Shown: piece after piece, positions 26,912-35,566 of the stretch
Position numbering within the stretch: the first letter of the stretch is position 1
Layout of the letters: each line of letters begins with the position of its first letter
Assembly (NCBI GenBank): GCA_947631915.1
Contig: CANRNC010000013.1
Span: 1-55,547 of the forward strand
Direction: 5' to 3'
Length of the DNA stretch: 55,547 bases
Source: an uncultured Clostridia bacterium
GTDB taxonomy: Bacteria > Bacillota > Clostridia > TANB77 > CAG-508
Notes under the pieces: generated by a model
Database searches by the model: none
Told to the model about the DNA's origin: nothing
What the model saw: only the letters and a program-made list of their open reading frames with translations
Program-made: the position numbers and the translations under genes

Positions 26912-28895
26912 ATGGGTCTAGAAGGTAGATTATTAGATAATAGATATGAAATAATTGAACAAATTGGAAATGGTCGGAATGGCAATGGTATACAAAGCAA
27001 AATGCCATGTACTAAATAGATACGTAGCTGTAAAAATATTGAGAGATGAATTTACCACAGATGATGAATTTATTAAAAGATTTAATACAGAAGCACAAGC
27101 AGTTGCTAGCCTGACACATCCTAATATAGTATCTGTATATGATGTTGGACATGAAGGAAATTTATATTATATAGTAATGGAATTAATAAAAGGAAGAACA
27201 TTAAAAGAAATTATAGTTTCAGAAGGAGCCCTTGCATGGAAATGGTGTGTAAATGTTGCAATACAAATAGCATCGGCACTAGAAACAGCACATAAGAATA
27301 ATATTATACACAGAGATATTAAGCCTCACAATATAATAATCACAGAAGATGGAATGGCAAAGGTCACAGATTTTGGGATCGCAAAAGCAGTCTCAAATTC
27401 AACAATTACAGCATTTGGAACTACTATGGGATCTGTACATTATTTTTCACCTGAACATGCAAAAGGCGGAATAACAGATGCGAAATCAGATTTATATTCT
27501 TTAGGCGTAGTTATGTATGAAATGTTGACAGGAAAAGTTCCTTTTGATGCAGATACTCCAGTTTCAGTTGCTTTAAAACATATTCAAGAGCAACCAAAAG
27601 AACCAATATCGATAAATCCAGCAATTCCAACAGCTGTAAACAAAATTATACTAAAGGCAATGCAAAAAGATCCAAGTTTAAGATATCAGAATGCAGGTGA
27701 AATGTTAAGAGATTTAAGTATGGCACTAAAGCATCCTGATACAGATTTTGTAAATATAGATAAGGAAGTAAGAGATTATCCTACTCAAACAATTTCAACT
27801 ATTTATACAAAGCCAATTGAAGATAAGGTAAAAGAAAAGGAGAAAAATATGGAAAAGAAAAATAATAAATTTTTTGCCTTCATAGGAAGACATAAAGTGG
27901 CTTCAACAATAATAGGTCTAATAATATTATTTATTTTAACGATAACAATAACGAGCTTTGCAATTGATATGACAACACCTAAAGATGTTTTAATTCCTGA
28001 TTTAACAGGCTTAACTGTCGAAGAAGCAAAGACTAAAGTAGAAGAATCAAAAATTCAAATAGAAGTTAAGGAAGAAAGATATGATACAGAAGTTGAAGAA
28101 GGAAAAATAATTTCTCAGGACCCAATATATAGAGAAAATTATAAAATAAAAGAAAAAACAACAATTAATGTAATAGTAAGTTTAGGACAAAAGATTGTAA
28201 AAGTACCTAAAGTTGTGGGAAAAACACAAGAAGAAGCTGTAGAATTACTTGAGAATGAAGACTTAATAGTAGTTATAGCAGAAGAACCAAGTAAGAAAAT
28301 CGAGGCAGGATATGTAATTAGTCAAGATGTTCCAGAAAATACAGAAGTAGGTGCAGGTTCAACAGTTACAATAACTGTAAGTACAGGAGTAGAAGAGAGT
28401 TTAGTTCCAAATGTGGTAGGAAGAACTGAAGCAGAAGCAAAAAAATTAATTGAAGAAGCAGGTTTAACATTAGCAACAGTTTTAAATTCAGAAGATACTA
28501 CTAAAGATAATGGAATTGTACTAAAACAAAGTGTTGATGCTGGAGAGACTGTAGAAAAAGGATCAAAAATTACTATAACTGTAAATAAAATAGAAGAACT
28601 TATCACAGGAACAATAAAATTAAATCTAAAATCATTATTAGGATCAAGTATTGAATATACAGAAAAAGAAGATGAAGAAACTGGAGAGATAACTAAAATA
28701 GCTAAAATGTCTGACGTAAAAATAGTAGCAGATTCAGATACTATTTATTCAAAGAAAATATCACAAGATACAACTAATATTTCTGCATCAGTTACTGGAA
28801 AAGGAACATTAACAATAAAAGTATATGTTGATGACGTTGTAAAGAAAACAACAACAATAAATTTGAATCAACAAACAACAATAACAATAGAATAA
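26912..28895 (+). CDS. prkC: PASTA-domain Ser/Thr kinase PrkC (Stk1/PknB family), interrupted by a +1 frameshift
   Basis: A membrane kinase sensing muropeptides or lipid II through PASTA repeats. Zero frame from ATG 26912 (GGAGG at 26901): MGLEGRLLDNRYEIIEQIGNG, then CGG at 26975, with stop TAG at 27017 after 35 residues. The +1 frame from 26976 continues as GMAMVYKAK, VAVKIL, HRDIKPHNI, DFG, and SPEH in place of APE. Removing one base restores about 660 residues: kinase domain to about 270, juxtamembrane linker, one TM (about 318-338), three PASTA repeats (about 343-560) and a beta-rich tail. The break falls in the glycine-rich ATP loop. It is likely in the operon with rlmN and prpC. Confidence 0.9.
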
Positions 28896-28937
28896 TTAAG
28901 AGTTTATTCTATAACTGAAAGCGGATTTTCATGGCTC

Positions 28938-28966
28938 AAAAGAAAGAGATAAAATCTCTTTCTTTT
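28938..28966 (+). terminator. Terminator of the rlmN-prpC-prkC operon
   Basis: A 13-bp stem (28938-28950 with 28954-28966) with a 3-base loop and T-rich end. Confidence 0.9.
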
Positions 28967-29045
28967 TTGCCAAATATTGTTTAAAAAAATTATAAAAAGA
29001 ACTTAATAATAAACTATTTTCAACGTTAAATGAATAGGAGAATAA

Positions 29046-29945
29046 ATGCAAAGGGGATTAATAATAAGAAATATAACAAATACATATTATATTGAATCAA
29101 ATAATAAGAATTATGAATGTACAGCTAGAGGCAAATTTAAACAGAACGATATAACGCCTACAGTTGGTGACAATGTAGAGATTGAAATTATAGATAAGGA
29201 AACTAGTAAAGCAGTAATTGAGAAGGTAGTTGATAGAAGAAACTTTTCGAGGAGACCAAAAGTAGCAAACTTAACAAATTTGATATGTGTGATTTCTACT
29301 AAATTACCTAAACCTGATTTATTAATGTTAGATAAACAACTAATTTTTGCTGAATATCTTAATATTAAACCTATAATTGTTATAAATAAGGATGATTTAG
29401 ATAAAAATTTAGCACAACAAATAAAAAAAGAATATTCTGACATTGGATATGATGTAGTGATAACAAATGCATTGACAGGAGAAGGTATACAAGATGTAGT
29501 AAATAAAGTGTTAAATAAACAATTAGGAAACCAAATCATAGCTCTTTCTGGAAATTCTGGAGTTGGTAAATCATCTATTATAAATGCTATCCTAAATGAA
29601 AATGTAACTATAGCAGGTGAGATTAGCTCAAAAAATAAGAAAGGAAAAAATACAACAACAATTACAAGTCTTTATAAAATACAAGACGGTATATATTTTG
29701 TTGATACTCCGGGATTTTCTACATTTGATATTGATGAGATTGAATCAATAGATGTAGATAAATATTTTATTGAATTTAGAGATTATATAAAAGAATGTCA
29801 ATATCAGGGATGTTCACACATCAAAGAAGAAAAATGTGGAATAAAAAGGGCAATAGATGAAGGGAGAATATCACAAAGTAGATATAATAGATATGTAAAA
29901 ATATATGAAGATTTAAAATATAAGGAGGAACATAAAAAATGGTAG
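29046..29945 (+). CDS. rsgA: Ribosome small-subunit biogenesis GTPase RsgA
   Basis: A 299-residue circularly permuted GTPase that checks late 30S maturation. It has an N-terminal OB fold (RGLIIRNITNTYYI), the order G4 (VINKDD) before G1 (GNSGVGKSS near residue 168) and G3 (DTPGF), then a C-terminal zinc knuckle (CQYQGCSHIKEEKC). The gene overlaps rpe by 7 bases. It stands next to prkC as in many Firmicutes, where the kinase phosphorylates RsgA (known for B. subtilis), though here a terminator separates them. Confidence 0.95.
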   Translation: MQRGLIIRNITNTYYIESNNKNYECTARGKFKQNDITPTVGDNVEIEIIDKETSKAVIEKVVDRRNFSRRPKVANLTNLICVISTKLPKPDLLMLDKQLIFAEYLNIKPIIVINKDDLDKNLAQQIKKEYSDIGYDVVITNALTGEGIQDVVNKVLNKQLGNQIIALSGNSGVGKSSIINAILNENVTIAGEISSKNKKGKNTTTITSLYKIQDGIYFVDTPGFSTFDIDEIESIDVDKYFIEFRDYIKECQYQGCSHIKEEKCGIKRAIDEGRISQSRYNRYVKIYEDLKYKEEHKKW

Positions 29946-30598
29946 AACTATCTACATCAATATTAAGCGTGGAAAAAGATAAGGCTACACGAACATTTTA
30001 TAATTTAGAAACAGCAAAAACAGATTATTTTCATATTGACGTGATGGATGGAAAATTTGTGACAAATGATACCAGCAAAATAATGAAAGAATATGCTACT
30101 ACAATAAGACAAATTTCAAATACCCCACTAGACGTGCACTTGATGACATATTCAGCTAAAGATTATGTAGAAGAATATATAGATTTAGAACCTAATATAA
30201 TTACGTTTCACATAGAGGCTATAAAATCTAAAGAAGAAGCTTTTGAACTAATAAATTTTATCAAAGAAAATAATTCAAGAGTAGGAATTGCTATTAAGCC
30301 AAGCACGAATATACAAGAAATATATGAGTTTTTACCATTTATACATATGCTATTAATTATGACTGTAGAACCTGGTTATGGAGGACAGAAATTAATACCA
30401 GAGATGATAGAAAAAGTAAAAGAACTAAAACAATACATAAACACTAATAATATAGAAATAGACATAGAAGTAGATGGAGGAATTAATTTAGAAAATGCAG
30501 AGCTGTTAAAAGAAGCTGGTGCAAACATTTTAGTTGCAGGTACTTCAATTATTAAATCAAATGATTATAAGAAAGTAATATCAGAGTTAAAAAAATAG
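29939..30598 (+). CDS. rpe: Ribulose-phosphate 3-epimerase
   Basis: A 219-residue TIM-barrel enzyme of the pentose phosphate pathway that interconverts ribulose-5-P and xylulose-5-P. It shows the metal and catalytic residues in HIDVMDGKFV, DVHLM, TVEPGYGGQ and EVDGGIN. The start ATG lies inside the end of rsgA, with AAGGAGG at 29921-29927, so translation is coupled. Residues 60-90 are slightly divergent from model enzymes. Confidence 0.93.
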   Translation: MVELSTSILSVEKDKATRTFYNLETAKTDYFHIDVMDGKFVTNDTSKIMKEYATTIRQISNTPLDVHLMTYSAKDYVEEYIDLEPNIITFHIEAIKSKEEAFELINFIKENNSRVGIAIKPSTNIQEIYEFLPFIHMLLIMTVEPGYGGQKLIPEMIEKVKELKQYINTNNIEIDIEVDGGINLENAELLKEAGANILVAGTSIIKSNDYKKVISELKK

Positions 30599-30609
30599 AC
30601 AAAAAAATA

Positions 30610-30638
30610 TTGCATAAAAATTAACAATATGATAGTAT
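30610..30638 (+). promoter_or_regulatory. Possible promoter for the bactofilin-like membrane protein gene
   Basis: TTGCAT (30610-30615), 17 bases, TAGTAT (30633-30638), with TGA upstream. A TATAAT starts 3 bases later, so the exact -10 is uncertain. Confidence 0.45.
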
Positions 30639-30674
30639 AATTTTAAGTAAAATTATTAAAAAGGGGAGATAAAA

Positions 30675-31943
30675 ATGAAAAAAAGAATTAGCATAATAAT
30701 GATGATAATGGCAATTTTAATATCATTAATAGGGACATTGTGTTATGCAAGTGAAATTCAACCTAGAACAGCTACAAATACTGATGCAATAAATACAGAC
30801 AAAGTTGAATCTACAACGTCAACTGATGATGAAATAAATCTTATATCAAATACAGATTTAAGTGGAAATGATGATTCTAATTATGATACAAGTTTACAAG
30901 ACTATGATATAACACAAAATGACTTATATGTATTTGAGGGCCAAGATTATGAAATGGACAAAATAATTGATGGGAATGCATATATATTTGTAAATGGGGA
31001 TTTAAAATTTTCAGGAGCAGTAAATGGTTCAGTTTTCATTATAGCAAATGGAACTGTTGAATTTACTGAAGATTCAAATATATGTGATTCATTGTATATA
31101 ATGGCACCAGAAGTAAAAATAAATGGAGCTGTGTATGATGTTTATGGACTTACAGATAAATTTGAAATGATGCAACATGCGTATGTAAGCAGAGATATTA
31201 GAGTTATATCACAAGAGGCTAAATTAAGAGGAAATATTTATAGAGATGTTTATCTAACAGCATATAATATAGATGTTAAAGATGATGCAAATTCATTATT
31301 ACTTGGTGGAGATTTTAACTATTCAAGTGAAAAAGAAGTTGATGGATTACAAGATGTTGTTACATACGGAGAAATAAAATTTAATCTAATTGAAAAGACA
31401 GAAAATGAAGTATCTATGCAAGAAAGAATAATGCAATATGCATCAAGTGCAGTTACTTCTATCGTATATGTATTAGTAATATATTTTATATTAATATTAA
31501 TAGCACCAAAATTTGTAGAGAGAGTGGGAAAAGATTTAAAAGAAAAGACAATATTACCTTTTATAGTAGGATTAGTATCATGGGTAGCAATCGTTTTTGC
31601 AATAGTAATATCTTTCATGCTTTTAGTTACTTCATTTGGAAGTGCAATAACAATAATTGCTTGGTATATGATTTTTGGAATTATATATATAAGTTCAGCC
31701 GTATTTTCAATATCAATTTTAGATATTATAAAATCAAAAGTTGCACCAATTAAAGAAAACAAGGCTTTAGAAATTTTAACATTAGCGGGTATAGCTTTAG
31801 TTGTGTGGATTTTACAAAAGTTACCTTTTGTCGGAGGATTATTGAGCTTTGTTATATTAACAATGGGAATAGGACTAATAGTTAGAAATATTATAGCTAA
31901 TAAAAAACTAGAAAATACAACAGAACAAGCAAGTGCTGAATAA
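30675..31943 (+). CDS. Exported bactofilin-like (polymer-forming) domain protein with C-terminal membrane bundle
   Basis: 422 residues. A signal peptide (KKR, hydrophobic core, CYASE) is followed by an acidic, Asn/Asp/Thr-rich linker (25-85). A repetitive beta domain follows (about 90-215) with bactofilin-like steps (DGNAYIFVNGDLKFSGAVNGSVF, cited by its ends; then VKINGAVYDVY and LRGNIYRDVYLTA). Four to five transmembrane helices form the C-terminal ~180 residues. True bactofilins are cytoplasmic and polymerise; here the signal peptide would put the beta domain outside, so a cell-surface scaffold is a guess. The gene is monocistronic with GGGGAG before ATG 30675. Confidence 0.75.
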   Translation: MKKRISIIMMIMAILISLIGTLCYASEIQPRTATNTDAINTDKVESTTSTDDEINLISNTDLSGNDDSNYDTSLQDYDITQNDLYVFEGQDYEMDKIIDGNAYIFVNGDLKFSGAVNGSVFIIANGTVEFTEDSNICDSLYIMAPEVKINGAVYDVYGLTDKFEMMQHAYVSRDIRVISQEAKLRGNIYRDVYLTAYNIDVKDDANSLLLGGDFNYSSEKEVDGLQDVVTYGEIKFNLIEKTENEVSMQERIMQYASSAVTSIVYVLVIYFILILIAPKFVERVGKDLKEKTILPFIVGLVSWVAIVFAIVISFMLLVTSFGSAITIIAWYMIFGIIYISSAVFSISILDIIKSKVAPIKENKALEILTLAGIALVVWILQKLPFVGGLLSFVILTMGIGLIVRNIIANKKLENTTEQASAE

Positions 31944-31961
31944 ATATTAATTACTTTATAA

Positions 31962-31998
31962 AAAAACTAGAATTCGTTTATACGAATTCTAGTTTTTT
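31962..31998. terminator. Strong bidirectional terminator
   Basis: A 16-bp stem around AAAACTAGAATTCGT (31962-31977 with 31982-31997), T run on the plus strand and A/T run on the other. The stop codon of the small minus-strand gene lies inside the stem. Confidence 0.92.
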
Positions 31999-32123
31999 GG
32001 ATTTTGCTCAAAAAAGTAAGCACATTTCAAATTTGGAGTGACTTTCTGTGTAGACACATTTTCAAAGCAACATTTACCATTTTTCTGATAAATGCAATTA
32101 GAAGAACAATTTATGTTTGTCAA
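31989..32123 (-). CDS. 44-residue cysteine-rich small protein
   Basis: Reads leftward from TTG at 32123 to TAG at 31989. A GAGGTGA binding site lies just before the TTG. The peptide begins MTNINCSSNCIYQKNGKCCF and ends KCAYFFEQNPKN, with five cysteines spaced CxxxC, CC and one near the end. Clostridial genomes carry many such short CxxxC...C proteins that probably bind metal or an Fe-S cluster; the function is not known. The coding end overlaps the terminator stem. It lies 26 bases after nth and may share its transcript. Confidence 0.65.
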   Translation of the reverse strand: MTNINCSSNCIYQKNGKCCFENVSTQKVTPNLKCAYFFEQNPKN

Positions 32124-32149
32124 AAGTATCACCTCAAATAAATAGTATA

Positions 32150-32788
32150 CTATTTTTCTTGAAAATTATTCCAAGTATTACAATATTTATTTATAGAACA
32201 TGCAGAGCATTTTGGATTTCTGGCTGTACAAGTTTTTCTGCCATGCCATACAAATAAGTGGTTAACATCTTTTAGATATTCTTTAGGAAAAACTTTTATT
32301 AAATCTTTTTCTATTTTTAAAGGATCTGAATGAGAAGATAGACCTATTCTATTTGAAATTCTTTTGCAATGAGTATCTACAGCAACTCCATTTGCAATCC
32401 CAAAAACTTCTAAAAGAATAACATTAGCACTTTTTCTACCAATACCAGGAAGAGTTAATAAATCTTCCATATTTTGGGGCACTTCTCCATTAAATTCATT
32501 AACTATTTTTTGAGCACAGGCCTTTATATTTTTAGCTTTATTCTTATAAAAACCACATGGATGTATAAATTCTTCTAATACAGACAAATCAATTGTTGAA
32601 AAATCTTCAGGAGTATTATATTTTTTAAAAAGAGCAGGAGTAGTTTTATTGACTCTTTCATCAGTACATTGGGCAGAAAGCATAACAGCAACAACTAATT
32701 CAAAAGGATTATTAAAATCTAAACTACAAGTAGCGTCTGGATATGTATTTTTCATAATATTTATTAAATCTATAAGATGTGTATTCAT
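32150..32788 (-). CDS. nth: Endonuclease III (DNA glycosylase/AP lyase)
   Basis: A 212-residue base excision repair enzyme acting on oxidised pyrimidines. It has the helix-hairpin-helix LPGIGRKSANVIL with the catalytic Lys, the catalytic Asp in AVDTHCKR, and a C-terminal 4Fe-4S loop with cysteines spaced C-x6-C-x2-C-x5-C (TARNPKCSACSINKYC). AAAGGAG lies before ATG 32788. Length is normal. Confidence 0.96.
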   Translation of the reverse strand: MNTHLIDLINIMKNTYPDATCSLDFNNPFELVVAVMLSAQCTDERVNKTTPALFKKYNTPEDFSTIDLSVLEEFIHPCGFYKNKAKNIKACAQKIVNEFNGEVPQNMEDLLTLPGIGRKSANVILLEVFGIANGVAVDTHCKRISNRIGLSSHSDPLKIEKDLIKVFPKEYLKDVNHLFVWHGRKTCTARNPKCSACSINKYCNTWNNFQEK

Positions 32789-33006
32789 AATATTTACTCC
32801 TTTAAAATAACAAGATAGAAATTATAAGAACTGTAACCTTTTTACGTAAATTAAATATAATATATTATGTGGAGGTAATAAAGTAAATTACATTTAAACA
32901 TAAATAATATTTTTAACATATTAAATTACTAAAAAATCAAATTTTGCAAAATGTAATTAGCAGAAAATCTAATATATAATAATACCTCAAGAAGGGAAGT
33001 ATAGTA

Positions 33007-33156
33007 ATGTTAAAATTTTTAAGAAAAACTTTAGCAGTTTGTATGATTGGATTTGGATTAGGAGTTCTACTAGTCTTGTTACTTCCAATAACTGGTTGGC
33101 TATTCATTATTGGAGTAGCTGTAGTAGTTGTAGGTTTAATATGGCTTTCATGCTAA
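33007..33156 (+). CDS. Small membrane protein, 49 aa
   Basis: ATG 33007 to TAA 33156. The peptide begins MLKFLRKTLAV and is then nearly all hydrophobic (FGLGVLLVLLLPITGWLFII, then VAVVVVGLIWLSC), giving two short membrane helices with a Pro-Thr-Gly turn. A GAAGGGA site precedes it. It lies 29 bases upstream of spoVM, so the two may be co-expressed during sporulation. I do not know the family's function. Confidence 0.65.
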   Translation: MLKFLRKTLAVCMIGFGLGVLLVLLLPITGWLFIIGVAVVVVGLIWLSC

Positions 33157-33185
33157 ATGAGTACTACTAAGAGAGGAGTGATATA

Positions 33186-33260
33186 ATGACTATAGTTGTA
33201 AAAAAAGTTCCCAAATTCTTGAGAGGATTTGTAAAATTGATATTTGGAATTAAAGATTAA
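33186..33260 (+). CDS. spoVM: Stage V sporulation protein SpoVM (24 aa)
   Basis: A 24-residue amphipathic peptide whose core VKKVPKFLRGFVKLIFG matches B. subtilis SpoVM (KLPKFLGGIVRAMLG) in the KxPKFLxG(I/F)V pattern. SpoVM recognises the convex forespore membrane and anchors SpoIVA to start coat assembly. A strong AGAGGAG site precedes ATG 33186. Identification rests on motif, size and amphipathic pattern. The Gly-to-Arg change within the core is notable. A hairpin terminator lies 54 bases downstream. Confidence 0.8.
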   Translation: MTIVVKKVPKFLRGFVKLIFGIKD

Positions 33261-33313
33261 TTTTACAATGTTAAATACATAGGATAATCTCTTTATAAGA
33301 GCTACAAAAACAA

Positions 33314-33342
33314 AGGGCACGGTTACGTGTCCTATAATTTTT
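33314..33342 (+). terminator. Terminator after spoVM, REP-like GGGCAC hairpin
   Basis: Stem AGGGCACG/CGTGTCCT (33314-33321 with 33326-33333) followed by TATAATTTTTTT. Its sequence resembles the palindromes at 18046 and 41124, so a repeat may have been co-opted as a terminator. Confidence 0.7.
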
Positions 33343-33385
33343 TTATCATTAAAAGAAATTTGCAAAACTAAAACTTTATCAAAAA

Positions 33386-33589
33386 TTATTTGCTAACTCG
33401 AGTAACTTTTCCAGAACGTAAGCATTTTGCACAAACTTTAATCTTTTTTGGTTGACCATTAACTATAGTAGTAACAGTTCTCAAATTTGGTTTCCATGTT
33501 CTAGGAGCTCTACGACTTACGTGAGAACGAGCTATACTAATTTGATTTCCATTACTAACTGTTTTATCACATATTGCACATTTTGCCAT
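33386..33589 (-). CDS. rpmB: 50S ribosomal protein L28
   Basis: 67 residues starting MAKCAICDK. L28 block features: SHVSRRAPRTWKPNL and VCAKCLRSGKV. It has two CxxC pairs (CAIC, CAKC), so it is the zinc-binding form. ATG 33589 is preceded on the minus strand by GGAGGTG; a longer in-frame reading upstream has no support. It is divergent from secG. No asp23/dak operon follows it. Confidence 0.95.
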   Translation of the reverse strand: MAKCAICDKTVSNGNQISIARSHVSRRAPRTWKPNLRTVTTIVNGQPKKIKVCAKCLRSGKVTRVSK

Positions 33590-33680
33590 TTTAATTGCAC
33601 CTCCAATAATCGTAAAATAAATTGCTAAATAATAGTCTAACATAAAATTAAAAAAAATACAAGAGTTTTGAAAAAAAAGT

Positions 33681-33709
33681 TTGCATTTTATAAAAAAGTG
33701 TGTTAGAAT
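33681..33709 (+). promoter_or_regulatory. Promoter for secG
   Basis: TTGCAT (33681-33686), 17 bases, TAGAAT (33704-33709), extended -10 TGT. Confidence 0.6.
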
Positions 33710-33764
33710 ATCAAAGTAAATTAATTTAAAATTAGAACAAACGAATAAGAAAGGATGTATCATT

Positions 33765-34013
33765 ATGACAGTATTAAAATATCTATCATTAGCAATTTAT
33801 GCAGTAGTATGTGTTGCATTAATAGTATTAACATTAATTCAAAATAAGGATGAATCAGGAGCTTCAGCAACTATCACAGGTTCATCAACAAATAATTTTT
33901 ATAATCAAAATAAAGGAAAGACTAAAGAAGGTATAATGAAAAGATGGACAATTATTTTAGCAATACTTTTTGCTATATTAACAGTTGTTTCATCAATATT
34001 TTACATAGCATAA
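33765..34013 (+). CDS. secG: Preprotein translocase subunit SecG
   Basis: 82 residues with two transmembrane helices (about 5-25 and 60-80) linked by a loop with the SecG hallmark LIQNKDESGASATITGSS. It is the accessory subunit of SecYEG. AAAGGA precedes ATG 33765. rnr and smpB, its usual downstream partners, are absent; a terminator follows. Confidence 0.93.
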   Translation: MTVLKYLSLAIYAVVCVALIVLTLIQNKDESGASATITGSSTNNFYNQNKGKTKEGIMKRWTIILAILFAILTVVSSIFYIA

Positions 34014-34066
34014 TATTAGAAATACACATGTTATATTTACATATATATAAGAAAATATATGTACTT

Positions 34067-34131
34067 AAAAACACATCTATTATATAAGTTAACTGTAGTA
34101 TTAAGCAGTTAACTTATTGGATGTGTTTTTT
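34067..34131 (+). terminator. Long terminator after secG
   Basis: Outer stem AAAAACACATC/GATGTGTTTTT (34067-34077 with 34120-34130) enclosing an inner 10-bp stem AAGTTAACTG/CAGTTAACTT, with a T run. Confidence 0.85.
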
Positions 34132-34263
34132 GATTTTATTACATATTATTTTGAATATAAATAGTCATAATTATATCAAGGATATTGTAAAAAAAGTAAT
34201 TATACTTTGTAAAAATTTGTTGTAACCATAAATAAAAATCATTGTAAAAAAATAAAAAAATAG

Positions 34264-34292
34264 TTGTAAAATATAATATAAATTGATATACT
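34264..34292 (+). promoter_or_regulatory. Promoter for asp23
   Basis: TTGTAA (34264-34269), 17 bases, TATACT (34287-34292), extended -10 TGA. No sigma-B-like element is evident. Confidence 0.5.
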
Positions 34293-34326
34293 TATATTAT
34301 ATTAAAATTTTAGGAGGATCAGTGGA

Positions 34327-34791
34327 ATGGAAAATGAAGAAGAAAATAACGATGAGATAATAATAAATGAAGTTGAGGAAGAAAATAGCGATTCAGGAGT
34401 AGAAATTTCTGATGATGTTGTTGCTGTGATTGCAGGAGTCGCAGTATCTGATGTACAAGGTGTTGCAGGAATGGCAAAAGGATTTGCAGGAGGAATTACA
34501 GAAGCATTAAGTGGTAAAAAGAATTTAGCAAAGGGAATAAAAGTTGAAGTTGCAGGTAAAGAGACAAAGATAGATGTAAATATAATTGTTGAATATGGAT
34601 CAAGGATACCAGATGTTGCATTTGAAATACAAAGCAGAGTTAAAAAATCTGTAAAAGAAATGACTGGTTTAGAAGTAGTTTCAGTAAATGTTCATGTGCA
34701 GGGAGTACAAACACCTCAAGAAAAAAATGCAAAAGCTGAAGAAAAAATTGCAAAAGTTGAAGAAAAAACCGAGAATCAAACCGAAGAATAA
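34327..34791 (+). CDS. Asp23/Gls24 family envelope stress protein
   Basis: A 154-residue cytoplasmic protein of the Asp23 (DUF322) family. An acidic N-terminus is followed by the core VEISDDVVAVIAGVAVSDVQGVAG, described here by its ends, and by VNIIVEYGSRIPDVA and VVSVNVHVQGV. The C-terminus is Lys/Glu-rich and repetitive. Asp23 proteins sit beneath the membrane via AmaP, and the AmaP gene is the next one downstream. The family responds to cell-envelope stress. Confidence 0.92.
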   Translation: MENEEENNDEIIINEVEEENSDSGVEISDDVVAVIAGVAVSDVQGVAGMAKGFAGGITEALSGKKNLAKGIKVEVAGKETKIDVNIIVEYGSRIPDVAFEIQSRVKKSVKEMTGLEVVSVNVHVQGVQTPQEKNAKAEEKIAKVEEKTENQTEE

Positions 34792-34835
34792 TTGAATTTA
34801 AATGCACTACAGTTTAATGACACATATATGTGTGC

Positions 34836-34867
34836 AAAGAAAGAGATATTTTTATCTCTTTCTTTTT
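34836..34867 (+). terminator. Terminator after asp23
   Basis: A 13-bp stem (34836-34848 with 34853-34865), 4-base loop, T's. It would favour a high asp23:amaP ratio. Confidence 0.85.
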
Positions 34868-34949
34868 AGAAACATATTAAAATTTTATAAAGTCAATTTT
34901 TAAATATGAAAAATTATAAAAATTTTAAAAGAAAGAAAGGAAGATAGTT

Positions 34950-35552
34950 ATGAAAGTAGTTGATAGAATAATATTATATATATATTCTTTAATAATATTA
35001 ATTGAATCAATAGTAGCAATTTTATTAATATTCGGATGGGCTAAAGTAGAAACAATAATATATCTTATAACAGATATGCTAAATAATAGTAGTGCATATA
35101 ATACAGTATTTGCGATAAGTATAATATTCATTATATTATCTATAAAATCAATGCTATTTAATAGTTATAGAGAAAAAGAAGCAGTAGATACAGAAGGAAA
35201 GAGAAAAGATAAAATGGGAGAAGGAGTTTTAATAGAAAACGAGGATGGAAAACTCTTAATTTCAAAAGATACAATAGAGCGACTTGCAAATAGTGTAGTA
35301 AAAAACTTCTCAAATATTCAAGACGCAAGAACAAAAGTATTGATAGATAGTAAAAATAACATTGCTATTGTAGTAGAATTACAAATACTACAAAACACAG
35401 TTATAAAAGACTTAAATTCAAATTTACAAAATAGAATTAAAGAGGTTGTAAAGCAAGCAACTGATTTAGATGTAAATGAAGTAAATGTTAAAATTAAAAA
35501 TATTATAAATGTTCCACAAAAACCAGAAGAAAATGATGATGAGATAGAATAG
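34950..35552 (+). CDS. amaP: Alkaline shock response membrane anchor protein AmaP
   Basis: 200 residues with two N-terminal membrane helices (about 7-30 and 52-70) followed by a soluble Asp23-like domain ([16 protein letters not shown] through [11 protein letters not shown]). AmaP anchors Asp23 oligomers at the membrane. AAAGGAAG precedes ATG 34950. It is followed 14 bases later by nusB, a common arrangement in Clostridia. Confidence 0.9.
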   Translation: MKVVDRIILYIYSLIILIESIVAILLIFGWAKVETIIYLITDMLNNSSAYNTVFAISIIFIILSIKSMLFNSYREKEAVDTEGKRKDKMGEGVLIENEDGKLLISKDTIERLANSVVKNFSNIQDARTKVLIDSKNNIAIVVELQILQNTVIKDLNSNLQNRIKEVVKQATDLDVNEVNVKIKNIINVPQKPEENDDEIE

Positions 35553-35566
35553 AAAGGAATAAAATA

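Noticed and set aside
33590-33763. Longer L28 reading with an N-terminal extension
   Set aside because: The minus-strand frame extends upstream, but the GGAGGTG site and the canonical MAKCAICDK start at 33589 define the real protein.
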